64,000 nt of DNA from assembly GCA_963971425.1 (NCBI GenBank), contig OZ020516.1, positions 37,622,199 to 37,686,198 of the forward strand, given 5' to 3'. Position numbers and translations under genes: made by a program. This document shows positions 47,548 to 58,710 of this stretch, in pieces. Source of the stretch: Bryoerythrophyllum caledonicum (lineage: Eukaryota > Streptophyta > Bryopsida > Pottiales > Pottiaceae). A model generated the notes under the pieces. It did no database searches, was not told the DNA's origin, and worked only from the letters and a program-made list of their open reading frames with translations. Within the stretch, counting starts at the first letter, position 1; each line of letters starts with the position of its first letter.

Positions 47548-48361
47548 TATAGACTATTTTTTATGATGTTGATACAATACTAAATGCTCTTCAATAAGTA
47601 ATCAATATAACACTCAACCTATGGCAATTGGATTATATAATTCAGTAAACACAAAGGACTGAGCTTATGGCATGTGCACTAAATAAATCAATCAACAACA
47701 TAACACTCACATTGGCATGTGCATTAGGTGATAACCATGGCATGTGCATTAGATGATAACCATGGCATGTGCATCAATTGAGTGAACCAAAAAATACTCT
47801 TGGACATACTCATGCCACATGTGATTCGTCAACACTCAGTAAACTAGTCAACAACACTCAACCAAAAAAATATATATATCCACTCAATAAATCAGCCCAT
47901 ATGTGATATGCCCACTCAATGGATCAGCCCATATGTGATTGTCTACTCAATCAGTCAACAACACGCAGCCCATATCTAATATGTCCACTCAATACCATCT
48001 CAACATTCACTCTCAATACCATCTCAACATTCACTCTCAATACCATCTCAACATTCACTCTATTACAAATCACATGACAAAATACACACAACATTTCCTT
48101 TACATAGTGCTCAACAGATATTTGGAGGAGAAAACTCGTCATACGTGCATAATGCACACCAAACCTTATGACAAGTGGATTCTTCTACACAAAACAACTC
48201 TGCAATTCTACATGTAGATTTCATTGATCTTTTCAAGATGCATTTATGTTTGGTAGCTTAGTCACATGAATAAAATCAATGAAGAGTACGAGGTGTCAAA
48301 GATAATTTGACATTCTCAATATGCCCCTTCAATATAGTTTCTCATTGTTACAAACATTAGG
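47548..48361. repeat. Tc1 element spacer with short tandem arrays
   Basis: Contains GGCATGTGCATTAGATGATAACC units (about 47715-47775), paired CAGCCCATATGTGAT words (47893-47940) and three exact 24-bp units CTCAATACCATCTCAACATTC (about 47988-48062). The frames here are repeat translations. It lies upstream of the transposase start and could hold its promoter. Confidence 0.7.
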
Positions 48362-49303
48362 AGATATGGAATAATTTTTTTTTGTATATACATCTTTTAG
48401 CTTTGAAATCTATCTCATATGTTATCAATATAGAGATGATCTTGTGGCCAAAATTTCATTATGTATCAACAAAAACTCAATCCTAGGAAGGGTGTTGAAG
48501 TTGGAAGTAGTGGTAAACTTTCCCCTTTGTTTGTCACAACAATACATGTTGGTAGACTTGGTATATGTTTTTTTGTGTAAATCTTTTGGATTTTGAAATT
48601 TTCCACACTTGTATTTGACGTGAAGGTGACTTCATACCCAAAATTTCATGGACAAATCAATTTTTTTGAGTTCTTGGGAGGGTGTCAAAGTGGGCAGCTG
48701 TGAAACTTTTCTCACAACTAACCCCCATGTTAGTAGATTTTGAATATCTTCTTTTGAATACATTTTTTGGCCTTGAAAATTTTCCCACATGTTATCAACA
48801 TAAAGGTTACCATGTGTCAAAAATTTCATGTTGAAATAACAAACCCTCAATCCTAGGGAGGGTGTCAAAGTTGGAAGTAGTAAAATGGTTTTTCCCTTTT
48901 TTTCTCACAATTACACATGTTGGTAGATTTAGGATGTGATTTTTTTTGTGCATTTTTTGGACTTGAAAATTTCCACACATGTAATCAACATAAAGTTGTT
49001 CTCAATCCAAAAATTTCATGGGCAAAAAAAATTTCCTCAATCCTTGGGATGGTGTCAAAGTTGGCGGTTGAGAAACTTTTCTCACAGCTACCCCATGGTG
49101 GTTAATTTTTAATATCTTTTGTTTTATAAGTCCTCTGGACTTGAAATTTGGTATGCATGTTTTTAACATAGAGGTGATGCTGTTCCCAAAATTTTAGGGT
49201 AAAAGAACAATTTTTCAGCCCTGTGGAGGGCGTCAAAGTTGGCAGCAGTGTGGGACACCGTCCCTGGAATTGCCCAAACGCCAATTTGAATGTCACCCTA
49301 CTG
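48362..49303 (-). repeat. Right 942-bp TIR
   Basis: Inverted copy of 45600-46541 with only scattered substitutions, for example a GTCCC to GACCC-type difference near 49258. It ends at the TA target site. Confidence 0.88.
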
Positions 49304-49534
49304 TACATGCTTAGATATCAAGGATGTAAAATACTATTTCACAACCTCTATTAATATTGAGAGGGGCATTTTGGATGTACTTCTTTTGTTCACAATTTTC
49401 TCATCATTGGGATTCATACCCACCACTTGTATAATATGCAGTGATGTAGAGAAATTATTAGGTTTAGAAAAATTATTACTAAAATAACTCTTATTTAAGT
49501 TAATCAGAGTACGTGAATTTGAATAAGTGAATGT

Positions 49535-49790
49535 TTAACCCCTAAGGGACCAAGTGTCATGAAATGGCAATTTCAAGGTTTGGTCATCTTTGTATGTTCC
49601 ACTCAATGCAAGGAAGAAATGAATGGTTTTCTCTACTTCAAACAATATAATCTTTCAATCTGTGCGATCAAATTTTCTAAAATTTCAACAGAACCTCACT
49701 TAATAAGTCTTAATTGAGATCCTACAGTTATTGGTAGAAATACTAGTTTTTGTTTTCTTCCTTAGTCATTGCAGTAAAACAAGGAGTTTG
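49535..49790 (+). mobile_element. TTAA-family fragment, copy J
   Basis: Starts TTAACCCCTAAGGGACCAAG at 49535, then jumps to sequence like the right part of other copies (TTTCAATCTGTGCG near 49655). The right terminus is missing. Internally deleted and truncated. Confidence 0.6.
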
Positions 49791-50351
49791 AAAAATAGTA
49801 ATGCAAGGTGTGAAAATGCCTTGGGCCAACTTAGATTAAGAAATTAAAAATTAAAAATAGTAATGCATTAATTACGTACTCTTCATTAACTTAATATTTG
49901 ATAGAACAATTCTAGTTCATTATGCATGTTTAAGGTCGACCACAAGCGCGAAACTCAAATAGAGTAATAGAAAATTGGAGAACCCGAATGGTAAAATTGG
50001 GGAAAAAAATGGGATAGAACAACCCCAAAAATTACCCAACCAGGCTGTGGAGCCTGCTTCCACTTCGAGTTGAGCGGTCCACCTGAACTGGGTCGAACCA
50101 GCCCAACCCCGGCCCGACGCTCCCGCATCTGGGAGCTGATGCTTCTAGACGGCACCCATGTGCGTCTGCCTAGTGAGGATGGTGTGTACACAAACCAACT
50201 CCAGTTAAGTTAAGTTACATCGACAAAGATGGACTCTCCAAGGTGTTGACAATTCTATTGCTTTCCCACCAGTACCTCGGCTCAAGAATCAGCCAATGAG
50301 GAGGGTACATTCTTAAAAATGTACGCTACTGGAGAGGGTTGGTGGGCAAAT
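49791..50351. other. Unassigned spacer
   Basis: No gene or RNA recognised. A moderately GC-rich patch at 50040-50165 contains GGGTCGAACCAGCCC but does not fold as a tRNA by eye. Confidence 0.3.
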
Positions 50352-50996
50352 CACTACACCAATAATGTTCATTAGTGTTCGCAACACTATTTACGAACTT
50401 AAACGCTAAATGTCAATTACCCTACTAATGTAATTACATTAAATGTCAACTTAAACACTAATTGCCAATTTCTGTAACTTTTGCCCTTGTTACATTTTAA
50501 CATATTGACATTTAGTGTTGGTTATGTAACAATTCATTGCAAGTCACCCAAATCTTGCCACATGCCAAATGATGATTTCGGAGGCAATTTTTGTCCAATT
50601 TGAGATTTTTCTGTGCCTATCTCAACTGATTTGAAAAGACGCTTCCAATGGCACCTTACCCATCTTCAAATTCGTCTTAAATAAAAAGTTATAGCGAATA
50701 TTTCCGGGCAGATTTCTTGAGTTTTGGTTGAAAGTTTGAGGAGGCATATCTTTATCAATTTCGCACCAATTCTATCGATTGAGGTGACCATCATGTGTGT
50801 TTTTTCAAGGAGATTCCATCGGTATAAGGTACATCTTCAAATTTTCTGTGATGCAAAAGTTATGAGCAATTTCGTTAGGCTGATTTTTTTGACATTAAAC
50901 ACTAAATGTAAACAAATTGGCATTTGGTGAAAGTCAAGTCATAGGGGTAGTTACACTATTGGTGCCATAACACTAATGAACATTATGAGTGTACTA
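50352..50996. mobile_element. MITE with ATAATGTTCATTAGTGTT inverted ends
   Basis: About 645 bp. The left end CACTACACCAATAATGTTCA and the complement of the right end (TAGTACACTCATAATGTTCA) share ATAATGTTCATTAGTGTT. The TTAGTGT motif resembles the ends of the pogo-type element at 42113-45040, so it may be a distant non-autonomous relative. The target duplication is unclear. Confidence 0.6.
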
Positions 50997-51244
50997 CATA
51001 AGCTACATGAGGTTCCAATATAAACTGGATCTTGGATCCTCTAGTCAACGCTTTTTTTTTCGTTCCCCAAATTCCCTTTTGGCCAGTGACATGTCTTCCT
51101 TCCAAAATTTTATCCAACCCATGTTTGGCAACAAAGTGAATCTGTGAGAGTGTCGCCAAAAAAAAAAAAGCCCGGCCTCTAGTCCATGGCCTATGCCAGC
51201 TCATAAATGACCTTAGCATGGCCAACCATCAATCACCAAGTCCT

Positions 51245-51511
51245 TGTTAGGGACATGACCTCTAGAACTTTCTAGTTCCTTTTACTTTAGATTAGCCTTT
51301 TACTTTGGAGACCCTTTTACTTCAAATTAAATTATATATAAGGGTGGAGGCTGAAGAGCTTTTAGTCTCAATAATGCATCTCCTGGAGCCATTGATCACC
51401 CCTCTTGTTGTTCCAAGTTCATATCAGTTCAAGTTTATTTCGGTTTTTCCTCTACTAGTTCTTCAGGGTTCTAGTTCTTGTCAAGTATTCTTGTATCTTG
51501 TGTCCCTAACA
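51245..51511 (+). repeat. LTR of a Ty3-type retrotransposon
   Basis: 267 bp starting TGTTAGGGACA and ending TGTCCCTAACA (an 11-bp inverted repeat, TG...CA ends). A TATATATAAGG box lies near 51333. It is followed by a leader and gag on the plus strand. No recognisable tRNA primer-binding site after it. A second LTR is not in the window. Confidence 0.8.
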
Positions 51512-51767
51512 GTTTGTTGAGACTGACGCCACTTAAGTATCAAAGTTAGGACCCTTCTAGAGGTTGCGGCTTACCCCTTCTTTTTTTGAAGGTGTGCTAA
51601 CGATTTTAGAGGTTGCGGTTCATCCCTTCTAATCTGATACCTCATTTTGTCACAACATTTGAGTCTTGTTCTTCTTGTGAGAGCAGCAGGCAACCCTTCT
51701 CCCTATAGGTTCCAATTTATCCTCCACTAAGCCAAGATTTTATTTCTGATTATTCTCGTATTTTAGT

Positions 51768-53328
51768 ATGGATAGGACTCAGGACTTTATTATGCAAGAA
51801 TCAGCCAAGGCTAAGTTAGAAGCTATCCTCAATGCTATCAACACGTTATCGGTCCTAACCACAACAATTAACCACTAAAAGACCAAAGTCTCCTTCGGGG
51901 GGATTTATGATTTTGGGCAGGTTCCTAAAATTCGAAAAAAAATCCTTTTTCTCTGAAATTATTATTCTAGATTCCCTCTAATAAGAGCTATGTGGATATG
52001 CTTTTATTTTATTTTTTGGATTTGTGGTTTGAAAGTTAGTACCACTTAAAGCCAAAAGTGGGGACACCGGGCACCTCCAAATTTTTTGACAAAAGTTTCT
52101 ATTGACATTGAGATTTTTAACACATATCAAGAATATTTCCTTTTTTGGAAATTTTCAAAAAAAATCTTGTCTTTAGTGTAAAAAGGCATTTTATTCCAAG
52201 TCAAACATTTTCACACATTGTCGGGCAACGGGGGAAAAAAACTTCATCTTTCCTACATAAAACCTATAGATCTTTATATTTTTCACTTTTTATTTTTTCA
52301 ACAACAATATGTAGTGAAAACCTTCTTATTAATTGTTTGGGTTATCATTTGAATACATACGTAGTTCACAAAAAAATAAAACGTGAAATGGCAATTTTTG
52401 ATCTTCTACTCCTTGCACACTTGTTTTGAATATGCTACACCCCTTTTTTACCTCTAAAAATTTGTGTATTGGGAAATAACATCATGCTTAAGACAATGGT
52501 AAAAGATTTAGACCTTGTACAATGCAAAAATTTGATACAAAGTGAAGTCAAAGTCTCTTGATCTACTCAACGCAGGGAAGAAAATGAACCATTGTTTTGA
52601 CTTTAAACACTAAAATCTATCAATCCGTGCGGTGGATTGCAACCAAAATTGGTGGCATGTTGATATAGAAGTCTATTTTAAGATATTATGGTTGAAAATC
52701 CAAAATTCACTTTCAAATGTGATTTTCTTGTCTCTTTTTGGCAGTGGTAGTTTTGGACTGGTTTTAGAGCGAAAGTGGTCGTGGTCCTTTAGGGGTTAAA
52801 GGAGTCATTGGTGGCTTTCAACAACATCAATCTCCCACCAACCTAGAGGGAGGAGCTCTGCCTGTGATTCAACAAGATCCACCACCACAACGGAAGGAGC
52901 CTCGTATAAGCCTGCCTAAGAAATTCGACGACAGGCACTCTAAGTTTCGAGGGTTTGTCAATTAAATTCAATTGATAATTGTCTTACAGTCGGAGCACTA
53001 CCCAAGAGAAGAGTCACGAGCTGGATTAATTGGAACGTTGCTTACGGGACAAGCTTTATCATGGTCTGCTCTTTTGTTTAAGAAAGGTTCACCCATCTTG
53101 AACAACTTTGACACTTTTTTGGAGACCTTTGCGAAAGCATTTGGAGAGCATGACAAGGCTCATTGGGCAACAACAAAGATTCGGTCCGTACAGCAAGGGA
53201 CACTTTCAGCATCGGCTTACGCCTAAGATTTTAGAGAACTTGCGTGCGACATCAACTAGGATGAAGCAACACTTATGAGCCAATTCTATTGGGGCTTGAA
53301 GGATACTGTGAAGGATTTGTTGTTGTGA
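51768..53328 (+). pseudogene. gag: Ty3/sushi-like Gag (capsid) gene interrupted by TTAA element F
   Basis: ATG 51768 (MDRTQDFIMQES) opens 33 codons up to the TTAA element at 51868. The frame resumes without shift at 52800 and includes a basic/proline linker and the capsid segment with LPKKFDDRHSKFRGFVN, LIGTLLTGQALSWSALL and LSASAYA-DFRELACDI-WDEA. These are hallmarks of sushi/Tf1-type Gag. Three further stops (52963, 53224, 53326) show decay after or before insertion. The capsid protein would package the element's RNA. Everything downstream is lost in the N gap or deleted. Confidence 0.82.
51868..52799 (+). mobile_element. TTAA-flanked element, copy F, inside gag
   Basis: 932 bp between TTAA at 51868-51871 and 52796-52799. 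Ends are TTAACCACTAAAAGACC and GGTCCTTTAGGGGTTAA. Very similar to copy E. Removing it with one TTAA keeps the gag frame, proving the TTAA is a target duplication. Confidence 0.93.
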
Positions 53329-53349
53329 CTCCGTGACCCGCAAATGCTC

Positions 53350-53549
53350 NNNNNNNNNNNNNNNNNNNNNNNNNNNNNNNNNNNNNNNNNNNNNNNNNNN
53401 NNNNNNNNNNNNNNNNNNNNNNNNNNNNNNNNNNNNNNNNNNNNNNNNNNNNNNNNNNNNNNNNNNNNNNNNNNNNNNNNNNNNNNNNNNNNNNNNNNNN
53501 NNNNNNNNNNNNNNNNNNNNNNNNNNNNNNNNNNNNNNNNNNNNNNNNN
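53350..53549. other. Assembly gap (200 N)
   Basis: Exactly 200 undetermined bases between the gag remnant and a TTAA-family fragment. Confidence 0.99.
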
Positions 53550-53769
53550 CCCCTAAACGAGTAGAGTCTCCTTCGGGGGGATTCCTTGATTTTTGGGCAG
53601 GTTCCTAAAATTCGTAAAACAATTCAATTTTCTCTGAAATTTTTATTCTACATTGCCTTTGATAAGAGCTTCGTGGACATATTTTTAATTTCTTTTTTGG
53701 ATTTCTGGTTTGAAAATTAGTATCACTTATAGTTTTTGAGGGAAATTGTCAAGGAACTTTAGGGGTTAA
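53550..53769 (+). mobile_element. TTAA-family element, copy G, short form at a gap edge
   Basis: Starts CCCCTAAACGAGTAGAGTC directly after the gap and ends AACTTTAGGGGTTAA at 53769. It keeps the left block (TTCGGGGGGATTC...GGGCAGG) and the right end, but lacks most of the interior. The left TTAA falls in the gap. Its right end lies 41 bp before the ATG at 53811. Confidence 0.7.
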
Positions 53770-53810
53770 TTCCCATTCATTCATTTCATTGTTTGTTCTA
53801 GTTAGGGAAG

Positions 53811-55043
53811 ATGCCAAGGTCCAACCGGCCCGTTGCTCCAAAGGGGAAAGCCCCCGAGATGGATTGGGATGCAACGGACGATCCAGATGTCGTTGCGGAG
53901 TACGGATGGCAGGATGAGGAAGAGAGGTTGTGGACTTGCACCATGTGCAAGAGGTACGTGAAGATGAAGCACCTCATGAAGTTGTGGCCCAGGGCACAAG
54001 CGAGGATATCGGGGCCGCGGCGCGAAGGTCTAGCGAGCAATTGTCTGAGCGACCATTTCCGCCATCGATATCATGAGGTCACTGCTGCGGTGGATGTGCG
54101 TAACTCGAGGCCGGAGATCATGTTGTATTCGAACATGGCGATGGTTTGGGCGGAAATCGTCCTACACAAAAATGTGGACTGGCGCACCGTGGCGGGCCGC
54201 AATGTCAGTCTGATGGATCGAACTGCCCATTTTATACCAACCACCTGGAATCAACCGAGTGATTGTTGGCCACGTTGGTCAAACCGAAGATCCGGGGACG
54301 ATTCCGATGCCCACCAACAACGGCGAACACCTCCAGAAGAGTACGGGGGACATAACTAAAACGACTACAACCGTGGCAATGATATGGGTTCCGCACCTGT
54401 ATCATTTGGTGGGGGGAGTGGCAGCCATTACCACGAAGGCGGCCAATGTGGTACAGGGACCAACACCCCTCAAAGCTATACGCCAACGCATCCAAGGGGT
54501 ACGTACGAGTCTGGTCGAAATTCCCCCGGAAAAGAGGAAGAACACAACATCCAACACTCAACACCCGTCTATTACGACGGATATGGCGGTTCTTACCATG
54601 GATATGGCCGTTCTTTGGATGGCGGCCAATGTGGTACATGAACAAACACCCCTCAGAGCTATACGCGAACGCATCCAAGGGATACGTACGAGTCTGGACG
54701 TAATTTCCCCGGAAATGAGGAAGAACACAACACTCCAAACCCTGGACCCGTCTGTTACGACGGATATGGCTATGCTTACGATGGATATGGCCGGAGATTA
54801 GATGGGAGAGACAACACGCCTCCATCAACGTTTCCACCTCGTCAGAACGAAGATGCCGAGTTTGAAAGACAAATGCATGAAGCCACAATACAAAGCCACA
54901 ACGAGTACATCCGCAGGCCCGAAGATGAATCTCGCTACATGAACAGACAATACAATAACTTGTATGATGTTTATTCAAGCGGGCCGTACTCAAGTGGCGC
55001 TGGGCCAAGTCAAAGACGTGATACTGACTCAGATTCCGATTAA
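53811..55043 (+). pseudogene. Unrecognised Gly/Tyr-rich protein gene with two in-frame stops
   Basis: One frame runs from ATG 53811 to TAA 55041-55043 (410 codons), broken only by TAA at 54357-54359 and TGA at 54639-54641. Residues 1-150: an acidic start (DWDATDDPDVVAEYGWQDEE), C43-T-M-C46, then a conserved-looking SNCLSDHFRHRYHEV and VWAEIVLHKNVDWRTVAG; a small zinc-binding or SANT-like module is possible but not shown. Then a Pro/Gly/Tyr-rich region with two 61-codon repeats, and a C-terminal acidic tail ending SQRRDTDSDSD. Even codon use and an intact frame outside the stops indicate a once functional gene or a recent pseudogene of a family unknown to me. Confidence 0.55.
54438..54803 (+). 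repeat. In-frame tandem duplication, 183-bp unit, two copies
   Basis: GGCGGCCAATGTGGTAC starts units at 54438 and 54621. Each encodes QCGT-TNTPQSYT-THPR-TYESGRN followed by a YDGYG-Y-GYGR stretch. The unit is a multiple of three. The second unit carries the TGA at 54639, where the first has GGG. Confidence 0.88.
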
Positions 55044-55419
55044 TCATACATGGTCTTTGTGTAATGTAATCCATGTGGATAATGTCTTCATGCGAGAATA
55101 ATGTTGACTATTTTGTAAATTTAGAAGGTCATTCTTTAAGATCTTCAAATCGATGTTTATTAAATATTTCTACGTTGCGGCCATGTCAATGTGGATGATG
55201 AATGTACAATGCATGCTACATGTTTCCAAATGAATTTTATTGATAAGTTTTTAGTATAAGTGGATGTGTGGAATGAGAAATTTTTATACATTCCAACTTT
55301 TCATTCACCTCATAAAAGTTATAGAGTATTTCATATCATTACATGTTAAATAAATTTTTTTTACAACATGTACCTCTAAAGTTCCTTGAGTATTTCTGAC
55401 CCAAAAGTTAAAGCAAGCA
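55044..55419. other. 3' flank of the Gly/Tyr-rich gene
   Basis: No additional feature recognised; may include its 3' UTR. Confidence 0.3.
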
Positions 55420-56795
55420 GAGAAACGTCGGTCCGCAAAGGGGCCGGCGTGAATAAAGAATTTGTTCGTTCCATCACTAAGACCATGTCCACCAGACACC
55501 ATGTCGGGGAGGGCTTGGTTTCTTTTCCATTTTGCGTTGGTGTAGTAGAATGGACATGGCCTGTTCAATAGCAACAGTGTTAATAATATTGAAAGTGTGT
55601 GAAATTGTTTCGATGGAGATTTTAAAGGTATCTGAAAAGGAAATTTATAGATGGGATAAAGGTGGTGGCACGAGCATCGGCAGTGATTACAATAAGCGGG
55701 TCCATTTTCCATCCGAGGGCAATGATGTCATTAATAAGGGGTTCGGTTGGTATTCATTTATTTTGTTTTCAATTGTTTCCAGGGAGAATCTATCATTACA
55801 ATATGTGAATTCGATGAATTGAATGGTATACTCTTGGTTAATGTGGTCGGGTGCAGGGTCGTTGTATGGTAGGCCCCGAATGCAAAGTATGTCGGCTTTA
55901 AGTCTAGCGTTACAAAGACAGCGCTAAGTTGCGCATGTGCATGGGAGTCGGGAGTAGCCAAGGGGGGACCGTATTTCCTTTTGGGTTGTAACTTGTTATT
56001 AAAGGTGCCGGCATTCATGAGGATAAATCATCGTGATTTGTTATGCGAGGTAAATAGTTATCGAATTTCCCGTACTGCTTTGTTATGTCTTGTGACAATT
56101 AAGGAGTGTATGTGATGGTTTTGGCATTCTCAGTAGAATATGGAGTGATTTGTTGGGGTCTGAGGAAGTGCATATGGGGCATGTTACATATGGGAATTTT
56201 TCTATTCCAAATAAGAGTTGTTTTTGGGCGTTTCCCACATGTCGACTATTACGGAATTTGGTGACGCGTGTTATTTGTGAGTTCTTGATGATTGTATTTT
56301 TCCAAGAATTCGTAGAGAGTTCATAGTCTATTTTGTTGTTGCCAACCCATTATTCTATATTAGGGAAGTTTTCTTTGATTGTGTCAAGGTTGTTATAGAG
56401 GTCTTGTTTCTTGAGATATTTGTTCAAGAATAAAACCGGAACCTTAACGGGGGTATCCTCTTTAGGAGGCCAATCTTCTTTTTGGAAGTAGTATGGGGTA
56501 GCATGTGGATGTTCGTATGAGTCTTTGGCATTTTCATGCGTTTTTTTGCGGACCTCTTTTCCAAGTTTATTTGCTTGTTCGTTTCCATCGATATTTGCTT
56601 GAGCAGAACTTTGTGAAGGGTTGTTATATGTGTTCAGTTTTCTAACATGTGGACCAACAACATTAAAATAGTTTGGTCGAGATGGCTATTGTAGAGGATA
56701 GGGTTTGTTATTTGGATGTTTAGTAGATAAAGTGCATTGATACAGTCAATGAATATGTGTGCGGGTTTGTTGTTGTATTTTGTATGGCGAAGAGA
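55420..56795 (-). pseudogene. LINE copy 3, 3' part of ORF2 plus 3' end, inverted arm
   Basis: The minus strand from 56795 encodes part of RNase H (HIFIDCINALYLLNIQ), the C-terminal region, a MNAGTFNN block (56018) also present in the right arm, and the last ORF2 segment. It then enters the 3' UTR with CTGGTGGACATGGTCTTAG (about 55495-55475) and ends near 55420 at GACGTTTCTCTGC. This 3' UTR matches the SINE tail. Many frameshifts. Confidence 0.75.
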
Positions 56796-56796
56796 A

Positions 56797-57939
56797 AAAG
56801 CCGGATATGGAATATACAACGCTACGAAAGAAATCAGACTAGCCAAAAGACTACATGGACTGCAAAATATCCTTAGAGCAAAAATAGGGGCCATCCATAA
56901 AACACTAGAAATCGTCTCAACAAAATACAACAATGAACCGGTGCACATATTTACAGATTGCATTAACGCACTATATTTACTAAACACCCAAATAACACAT
57001 CGTACCCTCCATATTAGTCACCCCGACCAAATCATACAAGAATCAATGGTCCAAATGATACTAAAACGAGGACAAATCACAACCCTCCACAAGGTCCGAG
57101 CCCATGCTAATATCGATGGCAATGATCAAGCGGATAAACTTGCAAAAGAAGGAAGAGAAAAACCACATAAAAATGCCAAAGACCCACATGAACACGCCCA
57201 AGCCAGTCCTTCCTATTTCCAAAAAGAAGATTGGCCCTCCAAAGAAGACACCCCCGATAAAGGCCCGGTTAGATTCCTGAGTAAATATCTCAGAAACCAA
57301 GACCTACACAACAATCTTGACACAATCGCAGACAATTTTCCTAACGTAGAAAAGTGGATTATCAATAATGACATAGACAATGAACTCTCTACAAATTTTT
57401 GGAAAAACCCCATCATCACCGATTCACAAATAACATGCCTTATCAAATTCCGTACCGGTCAATACATGGGAAACACCCGCAAACAACTCTTCTTTGGAAT
57501 AGAAAGATTTCCATCCATAACATGCCCCATATGCCCCTCAACGGACCCGGACACATGGCTACATGTTCTACTCAAATGCCAAAACCACCACATACACTCC
57601 CTAATTGTCAAAAGACATAACAAATCGGTATGGGAAGTCCGAAAACTACTCACCTCTCACAATAAATCGAGATGTTTTATACTAATGAACGCCGGCACTT
57701 TTAACAACAATCCACAAGAAAATACGGTCCCCCCTTGGCTACTCCCATGCTCATGTATGACCCAAAGATGTCATTGCAACGCTAGGCTCAAACAGGACAT
57801 CGTTTGTGTTAAAGGTTTACCATATAATGATCCACCACCCGATAACATCAACCAAGACTACACCATTCAATTCATTGAATTCACATATTGTAACGTCGCT
57901 AAAGCATGCATGAACCCTAAACATGCAAAGTTTGAATGA
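56797..57939 (+). pseudogene. LINE copy 4, RNase H and C-terminal region of ORF2
   Basis: The best-preserved ORF2 3' region in the window: an open frame to TGA at 57937-57939. Codons from about 56797 give RNase H from its second strand (GYGIYNATKEIRLAKRL) through HIFTDCINALYLLN (catalytic Asp) to KVRAHANIDGNDQADKLAKE (last His/Asp). Next is a linker, then CPICPSTDPDTWLHVLLKC (C-x2-C...H...C) near 57525-57580 and the C-terminus with CSCMTQRCHCNARL. The first catalytic Asp of RNase H lies upstream of the truncation. RNase H removes LINE RNA from the RNA-DNA hybrid. Codons before 56797 belong to the antisense of the left arm. Confidence 0.8.
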
Positions 57940-57989
57940 AAGTTTTAACTTTTCTATGCACCTGATTCATGTGTAAATATTTAGAAGAA

Positions 57990-58710
57990 TGTATATGACA
58001 ATGTCATGGAAAACCTCATGAGAAACGATGTTTTTCAACGTTCCCTTGAAAAAACAAGTCTTCTCTTTATTGCATTTTAAAAAAATAGCATACCAACCCA
58101 AGTCAAACATTTTCACACATTGTCACTCATTGTCGGGCGAGGTACCAAAAGATCTTATTAATTTTCACATAAAACCTACATATCTTTGTATTTCTTACAT
58201 TTTATTTTCTCTACATTAATATGTGGTGTAAACCTTCTTATTGACCATTCGGATTAGTAATTCAAAACACATGAAGTTCACAAGAAGAAGAAGTTTGAAT
58301 TGGCAAAGTTTGAACCTCCACTACTTCCATAGTTGTTTAGAATACGCTACACCTGTCCTGTACCTCAAGAAATTGTTCTCTAAGGAACTACCATCATGCT
58401 AACGGTAGTGGATTTAGACCTTGTGTAGTTCAAAATTTTGACGCCAGGGAAAGTCAAAGTCTGCGGATCCACTAAACGCAGTGAAGACCCTGTACCATTT
58501 GCTTCACTTCACACACTATAATCTTTCAATCTGTGCGGTCAAAGTTTTTGAAATTTTGTAAACATATTTTTCAATAAGTCTTAATTGAGATCCAACGGTC
58601 AAAACTAGAAATCAGACTTTTGGTTTCCTTCTATGGTCATTGCACTAGAATCCAACAACTTTGAAGTGTTTTCGGTTCAAAACTGTCACAATATTTTTGG
58701 GGATATGGGA
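57990..58710 (+). mobile_element. TTAA-family fragment, copy K
   Basis: Matches the interior and right part of other copies (AAGTCAAACATTTTCACACA near 58095; TCAATCTGTGCGGTCAAAG near 58527), ending with a decayed terminus near 58705. The left terminus is missing. Confidence 0.65.

Larger units (their letters stand above)
45600..49303 (-). mobile_element. Near-complete Tc1/mariner element with 942-bp terminal inverted repeats
   Basis: 3704 bp, ends CAGTAGGGTGACATTCAAAT and ATTTGAATGTCACCCTACTG, flanked by TA (45598-45599, 49304-49305). The arms 45600-46541 and 48362-49303 are equal in length and nearly identical. Between them lie a minus-strand DD34E transposase with one stop and a repeat-rich spacer (47548-48361). 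The high arm identity suggests recent insertion or gene conversion between arms. Confidence 0.92.

Noticed and set aside
47690-48065. Repeats with spacers resembling a CRISPR array
   Set aside because: Units are directly adjacent, with no unique spacers, and lie inside a eukaryotic transposon.
50085-50105. Possible tRNA B box (GGGTCGAACCAGCCC)
   Set aside because: No acceptor stem, anticodon arm or A box could be found around it.
54232-55074. 280-codon minus-strand frame opposite the Gly/Tyr-rich gene
   Set aside because: His/Arg/Cys-rich mirror of the plus-strand repeats; the plus frame has repeat-unit logic and a proper start and end.
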